Assembly: GCA_029204225.1 (NCBI GenBank)
Contig: CM055100.1
Span: 58,714,975-58,778,974, forward strand
Length of the DNA: 64,000 nucleotides
Origin: Diphasiastrum complanatum
Lineage: Eukaryota; Streptophyta; Lycopodiopsida; Lycopodiales; Lycopodiaceae
Direction of reading: 5' to 3'
In this document: in pieces, positions 1 through 8,925 of the stretch
Layout: every line of letters starts with the position of its first letter
Numbering within the stretch: position 1 is the stretch's first letter
Notes under the pieces: generated by a model
The model's input: only the letters and a program-made list of their open reading frames with translations
Told to the model about the DNA's origin: nothing
Databases searched by the model: none
Made by a program: the position numbers and the translations under genes

Positions 1-862
1 AGTTGGCTCTTCAGTGAAGTTGCAGTACTTGAACTCTATTTCTTCGCTCCATTGAAGATTGTCAGTGTATCGATTTGGAGGTCTTCTTTGTCTTGTCGAC
101 CTTCTGGGTTCGATTCGTCGTTGTTCGAATGTTTCTTCTTCGTCGAGTTGATCTTCGGCTTCCTGCTGCTCTGAAGTCTAGGGCTCAACATTCTGATTTG
201 ATGTTTGTACTCGATCTCCCTCTTGAATCGGCAGTAGTGTGAAGATCTCATGGTCTTTTTCGTCTTTCAATCCAAGAAATGTGGATTCATCGAACTTCAC
301 ATCTCTACTTGACACGACTTTTTTCGTGGTTGGATTGTAGAGTCTGTACACTTGCGATCCATTCGAGTATCCGGCCATGATTGTCTGCTCTGATTTTCCA
401 TTGAGCTTGCTTCTTTTTTCTTTTGGTATGTGCTTGTATGCTGCACATCCGAATACACACACATATGACAGATCAGGCTTTCTACCTGTCCACATTTCGT
501 ACAGTATTTTGTTTTCCAGGGCTGTCGTTGTTGATCTGTTCTCACTTCGTACTTCTGCTTTAGTCTTTCCCATGCTACATGGCTACTTTCACAGTCTTCA
601 ATCTGCATGAGTATTTCTTCGTTGATGGACAAAACGATGATCGCTATTGCACGTTCATCCTTTCTGGAGGCTGCACCTCTGTGAGTTCGGTCACCGACCA
701 GATGCCTTCACCCTTCAGAAGTGTTTTGATTTTGAATTTCCATACTCTATAGTTTTCGCCATCAAGACTAATTGGTATTCTCGTCTGGATCGTTGTAGCC
801 ATATTGTGCCTAGAGAATCACTGTTTAGATGTATTAGTGATAACCTCAAGGCTCTGATACCA
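1..862 (-). mobile_element. Degenerate Ty1/copia element: gag start fused to integrase C-terminal region
   Basis: Read on the minus strand from 862 down. A primer-binding site (851-862) is followed by a copia gag segment around 660-790 (LDGENYRVWKFKIKTLL) and 560-632 (AWERLKQKYE). Around 520-550 the reading passes directly into the integrase C-terminal region (LYEMWTGRKPDLSY, then FGCAAYKHIPKEKRSKL and YNPTTKKVVSSRDVKFDE) down to about 180. The rest of gag, the zinc knuckle, protease and integrase core are missing, so this is an internal-deletion derivative. Frame changes show that it is not coding. It is cut by the window edge. The Ty1/copia assignment is secure from these motifs; the exact junction is approximate. 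Confidence 0.85.
851..862 (-). other. Primer-binding site of the left copia element
   Basis: The minus strand reads TGGTATCAGAGC, the usual plant LTR-retrotransposon primer site complementary to the 3' end of initiator methionine tRNA. It lies between the gag remnant and the presumed LTR, which fixes the minus orientation of the element. Confidence 0.85.
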
Positions 863-1102
863 TGTCGCGAATCTGTCACAAATCGATTCTTTTCGAGTTC
901 GTTTGGTTTTCTTTTGCGGAAGCTTTCAAGATCCTAGACAAGTGACTACAGATTATAGAACATAAAAGATTCGAGCAATCAAGACGACGAGAACAATGAG
1001 ATGGAGAAGAGAGCAATTGTATTATCTGTTTTGAGATTTGAGTGAGTTGGTTAGTGTCTCACTCGTTGGCGGCCTGACGATCTCCAGTGTGTGGAGTTTA
1101 CA
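863..1102 (-). repeat. Probable 5' LTR of the left copia element
   Basis: The LTR must abut the primer site at 862/863, and in plus coordinates it starts with TG there. The outer end is a guess at about 1102 (GTTTACA), because the partner LTR lies outside the window. It sits just upstream of the first recognisable exon of the gene at 1184-2375, so the insertion may have removed that gene's start. Confidence 0.5.
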
Positions 1103-1183
1103 AGATAGCTAAATTAAGAATTACAACACAAGTCAATGCTAATCAACTAGTTAGTTATTCTCTGTTATCGCTAACTCTTTCAG

Positions 1184-2375
1184 ATGAGCCTGAAGTGAAA
1201 GCAAAAATTTTGGAGTTTAAGACTACCTCGGGAGGTGAATCGATATCAGAAGTTTTAGTACAACATGTACATATGTACATGATATCAATCCTCATGATTA
1301 TCGAAAATGTAATTGTAAGTATATCAAAGCATATGCACTCTACAACAATCATAGGTGATTTTCTTTATTGATGCTCTTCAGATTATGATTTAAATGCTTC
1401 AACATTGTTTTTTTCTTTCGGATTTATATCCATTATGCATAAGTGAATGGGAGCCAGCACAATCACTTGCAGGAATATTGGACGTGATTCCCTCTGATGT
1501 TGGAAAGCTGCAATACAGAGGAAGAAGTCCAAAGGAGCTTGTAGATTGTGGTATCGATTTTTATGAATCTTTATATACGCCACAAACAGATGGAGGTTTT
1601 GGCAAGCTCGAAGGAATTCCATTGCCTAGTTTTCAAAGTGATGAGTGGCCTACTCCTGACAGTATTATTTATGAATCCTTGAGATGCAAGCTACTCATTG
1701 ATATTAGAAATGCTATGAAGATAAGCACAGGCTCGAAAATTGTTCACCTAAGTTGGTTTATCTCATTACATATTTGTTGATTTTTTCTCGAGTGCTAGTG
1801 TTTGTAGGACACCAACTTTATTTGTTTGCAAGGATTTATCAGATGAGACTTTGTCAGATCTCATGGATCAAGACTGGGATAGTAAAACAAATAATGACAT
1901 AGAATGCAGGATTAAAAAGTCTTTAATGATCTTTCGTTATCATATCGAAAAGCAAATGCTCAGTCTCACATTTAGCTATTAGAGATACAAGAAAATTGAA
2001 GGTACATGGCTACCACTGGATCAAGACTTTGAACTAAATGGTCACACAAACCAAATGGAGATAAGCATTATCTACAATGAGGAATATTTGACTATGGTTG
2101 AGGTGGAAGAGCATTGGAAGCTTGATTTTATCAGAACAGAGCTCATGCTATTACAAACCAATCTACCAACATATTTCAGATTTATCATCAATGGAAGACT
2201 CGTAAGTACTTTATGTTTATTGCCATTTCAAAATAGAACAAAATAATTGAAAATGCCATTATTTACAATTGCACATTTGCTAATATTTGTCATGTCACAG
2301 ATGCGAAAAAGACAGGAGCTGATAACGTGCTACAAAGATCTACCTACAACAATCACCATTGTGGGAGAACAATAG
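1184..2375 (+). pseudogene. Intron-containing gene of unknown family, copy 1 (5' end missing)
   Basis: I do not recognise the family. Exon-like blocks: 1184-1314 after a CTCTTTCAG acceptor (motif SISEVLVQHV), about 1440-1750 (EWEPAQSLAGILDV, GGFGKLEGIPLPSF), about 1807-1980 (TPTLFVCKDLSDETL, MDQDWDSKTNNDIEC), then 1990-2201 ending at a CTC|GTAAGT donor. The last exon, 2301-2375, follows a GTCATGTCACAG acceptor and ends TIVGEQ-stop; AATAAA follows at 2385. The last two blocks alternate strand-like and helical stretches and could form a beta-grasp (ubiquitin/doublecortin-like) fold; that is only inference. An in-frame TAG near 1981 may be a lesion or an unrecognised intron. A diverged inverted copy lies at 17.9-19.1 kb and shares the exon layout and one donor site. 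The start exon is not visible, perhaps because of the copia LTR immediately upstream. Confidence 0.6.
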
Positions 2376-2887
2376 CTTCAAATAAAGTTTACTAAAAATC
2401 TGTGTATACACTCTTTATAAATGAAAGCCCAAGTTGGGCATCAATACATGTATTTTGTGCTCCCAAATTCATAAAATGGAGCAGCACTTGATATATCAAT
2501 GTATATTTTTCTATGAATTCTATACATGTGCAATCTATTTCTGTTCTATGCTATCTCTATGGTTCTAATCTTTATTTAGTATAATTACATCATCCTTTGC
2601 ACCATCGTCAACAACGAGCGGTTGAAGACAGAATTTACCTCCAAACTAACGATCTGCCAGTCCACTGAATGAGGAACATCTGTTGGAATATATTTACTTA
2701 AATATGGCAAGTATATATCTACATCCTTATGCATATTGCTAGTCGAGTTCATCTTGACACAAAAACCTTTAACAATATTATCTACAGATCTCTTAATAGA
2801 GATCAGGTTTAAACTCTAGTGGTCACTGCAAAATAAGATTGAAATTTCTTTAGCTGCAATTCTGTGAACTATTTCCATTAATATATA
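2376..2887. other. Intergenic, convergent 3' ends
   Basis: AT-rich sequence between the plus-strand gene ending at 2375 and the minus-strand histone-like ORF ending at 2888. A polyadenylation-type AATAAA sits at about 2385. No further coding pattern is seen. Confidence 0.5.
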
Positions 2888-3901
2888 TTACTTGGTATGA
2901 TAAGGGATGAGCAGATATTTTGTTGCAAATGTGAATCCACTAGTCAGACATTGTGACAATGTGTCCTTATTCTCCTTGAAGGCCTGAGGCAAAAAGTTAC
3001 TCAGCACCAGCAACTCATTGGATGAATCTCTTGCAATGTCATATTGCAAGAGTGTAAGCCCAGACTCTATCACATGATCAGTGATAGAAGCCCGTCTATT
3101 TTTGAGATCCAAACAATCAACAACTCTATAATATATACTAAATTCAAGTTTCTCTAGTCTAAAACAAAAAGGAGTACCAATTCTATCTACAACATTGGCT
3201 ATGTCCTTATCAAATTTAAGATAATCATCGGAATCTATATATGTATAAAGATTTGAAGGAGCAGAAGGAGGTGGATGTGTAGTATCTACAAGAATTACAG
3301 GGGTATCCAAAATCAATGTAGCTATATTTACAACATTATCTAGAACAGCATTATCTACAATTGGTTCCGGGTTAGGCTTCGCAAATTCGGTGGTATCTAC
3401 CCTCTTTACTTTCTTTGGAGCTCTCTTGGGGGTTGCTTGCTTCCTAGGACGCTTGGTAGGAAGACCAGTCCTATCTGGAGAAACAGGTCTGGGAGCAGCA
3501 GGCTGAGATATGTGGAATTTGCAAAATCTCTCCCTCATTCTCATCAGTAGCTGAAAGTCCTTAGACATTATGGTGACTCTCTTGGAATGAATAGCAAACA
3601 AAAATGAATCTTCAAAATAAAGGCTCATATAGTCTTCAGCAACTTCCTGAAGGCACTGGAGAGCAGTGGGTGTGAATCTAACAAGCTGTCCGAGATCATT
3701 TCTAGTTATGTTTCGGACGGCACGGTAGAATGGAGCTCTGGGAATCAATAGAGCGGTTGATCTCTGATACTTACGTATTTCAGAGAGCCACCTGCTGCGG
3801 TTGCACCTTCTAGATCTAGCGAGAGGTGTAATGGAAACTGCAGGAGCTGAGGACGAGCCAACAGAGAAGAAATCCCTCCTTGTCTGCTTTCTCCTATCCA
3901 T
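2888..3901 (-). CDS. CENH3/H3-like histone-fold protein with long C-terminal extension
   Basis: Uninterrupted 337-codon ORF; the start has good context (CTTCCATGG). Residues 1-9, MDRRKQTRR, match the H3 tail start MARTKQTAR in register, so K5 corresponds to H3K4; the K9 position is Asp. Residues 40-123 are a complete H3 histone fold: [18 protein letters not shown] (alpha N/alpha 1), [15 protein letters not shown] (alpha 2), [15 protein letters not shown] (loop 2/alpha 3). Several features are centromeric-H3 rather than canonical: LLIPxAPF, AEDY, KDFQL, and loop 1 one residue longer. H3 and CENH3 normally end soon after alpha 3. This protein continues about 210 residues, with a basic NLS-like stretch (148-167, KRPRKQ...KRAPKKVKR), a Pro/Ser linker and an unrecognised folded-looking region 215-337. 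Plant CENH3 genes usually have introns; none is needed here. It could be a functional divergent histone, a retrocopy, or a gene carried by a mobile element. The fold call is strong; the function is inferred. Confidence 0.8.
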   Translation of the reverse strand: MDRRKQTRRDFFSVGSSSAPAVSITPLARSRRCNRSRWLSEIRKYQRSTALLIPRAPFYRAVRNITRNDLGQLVRFTPTALQCLQEVAEDYMSLYFEDSFLFAIHSKRVTIMSKDFQLLMRMRERFCKFHISQPAAPRPVSPDRTGLPTKRPRKQATPKRAPKKVKRVDTTEFAKPNPEPIVDNAVLDNVVNIATLILDTPVILVDTTHPPPSAPSNLYTYIDSDDYLKFDKDIANVVDRIGTPFCFRLEKLEFSIYYRVVDCLDLKNRRASITDHVIESGLTLLQYDIARDSSNELLVLSNFLPQAFKENKDTLSQCLTSGFTFATKYLLIPYHTK

Positions 3902-4212
3902 GGAAGTGTACTAGGGGATATCACACTTGTGTGTGACGACTAGGATAATCAAGGAAGAATTATGAAGCCCTCGCAGAGGACCAATATGTACAAAAAGAAT
4001 GTATGGTATATCAGACCTGTGCGAGCCAAATATCAGAGAAATCAATTAGTATAGAAGAGAGGCGCACAAGTCCGATATGAGGAGACACGTAGGCAGAAAT
4101 ATCGGACCTGTGCGCATGGAAGGCAGTAGGCAGAATATCAATTGTGAAGGAGACGCACAAGTGCGATATGCGGAGCGAAAAAAAAAGTGAAAAAAATTCA
4201 TCGGAGTTTGTG

Positions 4213-4220
4213 ATTTTATA
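4213..4220 (-). promoter_or_regulatory. Candidate TATA box for the histone-like ORF
   Basis: The minus strand reads TATAAAAT, about 310 bases upstream of the ATG at 3901. The distance implies a long 5' leader or intron, so this is only a candidate. Confidence 0.3.
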
Positions 4221-4443
4221 TCACGGTTCGCACATGCGAAAGAACGTCTTGTCGCACGTGTGGGATTTGTACGGCTAAATGCGAGAGTGACACATGTTGT
4301 CGAACCGACGAATGAACACGAGACCCGTGTACTGGTGTCATTTCACACGTGTCCAACTGTCACCTCACACGTGCCAGTACATGCAGTCCAATCAGAAGTA
4401 AACACGTATCCATTGACCGTTGACCACACATGTGAAAATTCAG

Positions 4444-4451
4444 TATAAAAG
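4444..4451 (+). promoter_or_regulatory. Candidate TATA box upstream of the short ORF at 4632
   Basis: TATAAAAG lies 181 bases before the ATG at 4632, with repeated motifs on both sides. The spacing is plausible for a plant promoter, but nothing confirms use. Confidence 0.35.
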
Positions 4452-4614
4452 ACACGAAACCTGATTGATTTTTTATTTTTTTCTTTTTCAAAATTCACAA
4501 CATATCGCTCTTGTGCGCGCGCTTTGTTGTCCATTTTTTGCAACGATACCTACTTGCGCACAAGTGCGACATTCAGTTGCTACCTGTCGTACATATCCCT
4601 CTTGTGTGCGATCT

Positions 4615-4850
4615 TTAGAGTTAGTCTGATAATGGCAGTTAAGGCTTTATCATTTCTAGGAGGACATAAATTTGTTAAGACAAATAAGATCATTTTTGTC
4701 AAAAGATCTTATGTTTTGAACATCGTAGGTTTTATTGATGGGAATGTTCCTTTAAGGAGCTCCCATTATTCATTGTATTCTACTTATATTGAACTTAGTG
4801 GAAATAAGGATAATGCACATCTATTAGATGCATACTCTAGCAGATAATTT
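4615..4850 (+). pseudogene. Truncated companion gene of the transposase-like unit, copy 1
   Basis: The intact ORF 4632-4847 gives 71 residues beginning MAVKALSFLGGHKFVKTNK and ending HLLDAYSSR. It is nearly identical to the C-terminal end of the longer minus-strand gene at 28.5-29.5 kb. Homology starts near 4615, just after the motif array, so the upstream three quarters of the gene has been replaced by unrelated sequence. The in-frame ATG and an upstream TATA-like box could allow expression of the stub. Family unknown. It converges on the transposase-like gene, as in the other copy. Confidence 0.6.
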
Positions 4851-5038
4851 CTTCATGACAATACTGCCATAGAATCTGACACACAAGCTGATGATGAATA
4901 GTGGACACTTTGTATTTTGTTATAATACAATCAATACATATACATTGAGTATTTCTCCTCTCTTATTCAATGAATTTGCAAGCAATTCTAAACATGTCAT
5001 GATTTGATGACAATGATGATCTTCTACTCAGCAATCAT

Positions 5039-6270
5039 CTAATTTTCTCTTCTTGTATGACCTTGCATGCTTTTCTAAACTTGTTGTATTGTGTGGACTT
5101 TGTTATATGTCGAATCTGAACTCTGCGGTAGAACCACTGAAACAATTGACAAATGTAGTTTCATTTTTCATTGGTTCCTCCATGTTGTGTATTTCGATGA
5201 AATGCTGCTTGTGCTTGCCAATGTGACTTCTCCATCCCTTGTGATGACCATACACTCAAGCTTCCATATGTGTTTGCAAAAAATGTTGTATGATCTCTTA
5301 GCATGTCATGCATATGTCAAAATCATAATGTCAGTCTTATGTTTGGATCCAAATATATATGAAAAATTGAAAACATATTGAAGAATTTATACTAACCATG
5401 TAATGAGTGATGTGATCTTCTCCCCATGCTTTTGATATTGCATTAACAAACTCGACACAAGTCCTTTGGACAGCTTTCTTATCAATATCAGAGTATTTAT
5501 CTTTTCTTAAAATAGCAATCATACTATCAAGCTTCTTCCATACATCCACTTTTAGTACTTTGGTTTTGCCGTCTTTCTCGAAGTCCTGAGTGGCAGCAAT
5601 AATATCTATCCAGACTGAGTGTTGAATATTAGAAGCCTTACCAGTATGATTTGATAGGAAACGACGTGCTTTTGCTCCTCCTATGTTTGGCTTAGTTGGC
5701 ATGTTCCCATTCTTTCCTGAAAGCTTTTCATCTTTTTGAATTTTGACATGTCCCTTATGAAGTCCTGCTTTTGATAAAACAACTTCTAATCGAGAGATAG
5801 CTTCCTTTGCTAATGATGCTGGCTTAGAATTCCAAGCAAAAACTATATGAAGATAAATGATCTTTTCTATTAATCTAACTTCTGCATGAAGAGTGCAAAC
5901 ATGCACATTTCTCAAGGGGATAGGCAGCATAGGCTTCTAGTTTGAATCTACATATTCTCTAGTAATTCCTGTACTCCTAGTAACATCTTTTGCCATTTTC
6001 ATGCAGTACAAACAAGGGTGTTTTGATTTGGCACCGTAAGAGACATTATACATGCATTTCACCTTTTGAAAGGATTTGAATATCCTTGCAACTTTGTTGT
6101 TTTGCTTCTTACTTTCAGCCTTCTTCTTTGCCAATTCCACATCCTTCAATTATTGTAAGTTTTCATTACGAATAGATTGTAAGATTGATTGCATTTGCTC
6201 TAGTTCTGATTTGATATTGATTGTTATCTTCTATAATGATTCATTATTTTTTTTAAGTTGTTCATTTTCT
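5039..6270 (-). pseudogene. Transposase-like gene, copy 1
   Basis: Minus-strand blocks: 5940-6270, a coiled-coil-like stretch then HPCLYCMKMAKDV; 5397-5936, with VHVCTLHAEVRLIEKIIYLH, KDEKLSGKNGN and GEDHITHYM, ending at an ATG|GTTAGT donor; and 5039 to about 5275, with GSLSVWSSQGMEKSHWQA, FHRNTQHGG and FQWFYRR. The CxxC pair, LHA...R..EK and QGMEKSH patterns resemble the C-terminal half of cut-and-paste transposases, but I cannot assign a superfamily. In-frame stops lie at about 5937 (TAG) and within the last block (TGA where the second copy has CAA). Possible upstream exon sequence continues beyond 6658, past a TIR element. A second copy of the last block is at 28.04-28.32 kb. Confidence 0.55.
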
Positions 6271-6280
6271 TCTAATGTCA

Positions 6281-6658
6281 TTAGAGGAGTTTTGAGCTCC
6301 AAAAAGACCCTTTAAGAATTCGTGCAAGATGTAGTTTATATTATTATAATATTATAGCACTAATAATTTTGACTTGCCATAACTTTTTAATCGTAGCTCA
6401 AAAGTATGTCATCTAACATATCATTGGAAAGCCCTTGTCGAACGCTTTCCAATGCACCAAACTCCGCTAAATTCGGATTTACCACTAAAAAGTCATGCCA
6501 TTTTTTTTTAGTGTGGAATCAAAATGTGGACTCAAAAAGTTACGTTATGTAGATTTCAAATTTGAGTGTTTCGATTGGTCCATGTGTAAGAAGAAATTGA
6601 GAAAAAATATAAAAAGAATCTTTACAAAGGGTCTTTTTTGGATTTAGAACTCCTCTAA
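6281..6658. mobile_element. MITE-like element with about 32 bp terminal inverted repeats
   Basis: The left end TTAGAGGAGTTTTGAGCTCC, then AAAAAGACCCTTT, is matched in inverse at the right end (AAAGGGTCTTTTTTGG, then AACTCCTCTAA). TA on both flanks suggests a TA target duplication, as in Tc1/mariner-type MITEs, though the dinucleotide is also part of the inverted repeat. The inside is AT-rich and non-coding. It interrupts the transposase-like gene between its coiled-coil block and sequence further upstream. Confidence 0.65.
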
Positions 6659-7238
6659 TGCCTTTGGAGATGACAATCTCTATTCTGACAATAAGAGGAT
6701 CGAATTCACTCACCTTCTAAAAAGTGAACTTTATTCATATAAAGTTGTTTTCCATGGTTCTGCAATCTTTCACAATATCCTAGTAATCCACTATGCCCAT
6801 TGCGTATCCATGTAACTAAATGAGTTATTGAGGAGAATGTGGGATGTGTCAAAGTGCTTCAATCTTGTGGATATAATGTTCCATCTATCCACAAATCCAA
6901 GTTTTTTTTTCCTTCTGCCCTGTAACGAGAATGATCCTCAACAGATATTTGAATTCCTTTGCCTCCTCTTCTCTGCAAAGGTGCCAAATCAATAGGGATA
7001 TCCACATGTAGATGATACAATGTCATCATTAAAAAACAATAGAGTAATCAGTTGCATCAAAGTACTATGGCTTTATAATGCGAACTGTTTACAGTTCTTA
7101 ACTGTGACTATAGACACTATGGTTAGATTATTGGGAGTTGGGGAGGCCTGGGGAGTGATGGGGCCCCAAGCAAATAAACAATATTGTTTTTTTTTTTTTT
7201 TTTGATATTTTTCTATATCCTACATGACATTCCTTAAA
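6659..7238. other. Non-coding or decayed sequence between TIR ends
   Basis: The minus strand shows weak coding pieces (for example GLLGYCERLQNHGKQLYM around 6740-6800) that may be upstream exons of the transposase-like gene. A run of about 18 T lies at 7186-7203. No confident gene. Confidence 0.35.
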
Positions 7239-7270
7239 GGGTCTTTTTGATATTGAGAACTCCTCTAATG
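7239..7270. repeat. Third copy of the MITE-like terminus
   Basis: AAAGGGTCTTTTTGATATTG followed by AGAACTCCTCTAATGC repeats the right terminus of the 6281-6658 element. It cuts the gypsy relic exactly after its SLSHA residues, so it marks an insertion edge. Its left partner may be the end at 6281, making 6281-7270 a larger element with an internal terminus. Confidence 0.55.
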
Positions 7271-7690
7271 CATGCGATAGGGATATTATTTGTTCTACTT
7301 CATCCTCATTAACACATTTCTTGATTATTCCATCTACACCTTTTTTATACAATTGTTCAGCAATTAGAAGGTGAGGTCTAGATTTTAAAATCAGTTTATG
7401 CTTAGCAACTTTAGAGATAGTTGGGTCCATTACTCATGTTGATAAAAATGAGACTAGCTCTTTGGCCCATCTAGGTGTAGCGTTGATTTGAAACAGGTAG
7501 GCATCTGGTAGATCATCATTTATAGGTTATGTGACTTTCTCGACTGATGCTATCCTCGATAAATGGTTAGCAAGAAAATGTTGCTTACCTTTCCTAACGA
7601 TAATTTTAAAGTCAAACTCTAAAAGGATGAATAGCCATCTTGCTATATGATTAGTGTTGTATGGTTTATTCAATAGATATAGCAAAGATA
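7271..7690 (-). mobile_element. Ty3/gypsy relic: RNase H end and integrase zinc-binding region
   Basis: The minus strand reads ARWLFILLEFDFKIIVRKGK then ANHLSRI, the typical end of a gypsy RNase H domain. It continues to LLIAEQLYKKGVDGIIKKCV and IISLSHA, the start of the integrase zinc-binding region. An in-frame TAA follows VEKVT and another stop precedes MDPTISK. The rest of pol is absent; the right side ends at the TIR terminus at 7270. Confidence 0.75.

Positions 7691-8925
<1,235 letters not shown>

Larger units (their letters stand above)
3917..4613. promoter_or_regulatory. Array of about ten copies of an ATATCGCACTTGTGCG-like motif in both orientations
   Basis: Copies start near 3917, 4008, 4062, 4099, 4152, 4218, 4251, 4501, 4555 and 4590. 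Typical forms are ATATCGGACCTGTGCGC (plus) and GCGCACAAGTGCGATAT (minus). The core GCGCACAAGTGCG is nearly palindromic. The array fills the divergent interval between the histone-like ORF (-) and the short ORF at 4632 (+) and is much more G+C-rich than its surroundings. It could be a two-way promoter with repeated factor sites, or the remains of a tandem repeat. Regulation is inferred; the repetition is directly visible. Confidence 0.65.

Noticed and set aside
2888-3901. Calling the histone-like ORF a canonical histone H3 gene
   Set aside because: Loop 1 length, CENH3-type residues, loss of K9 and the 210-residue extension exclude a canonical H3.
4524-5381. Plus-strand ORFs at 5091-5381 as a gene (relative at 28059-28259, minus)
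   Set aside because: The similarity between copies is explained by the duplicated unit; the opposite strand reads the transposase-like exon with splice sites and a sensible stop.
5039-6270. Assigning the transposase-like gene to the KDZ superfamily
   Set aside because: The cysteine and QGMEKSH patterns are suggestive, but I could not identify a DDE/D triad or a defining domain.
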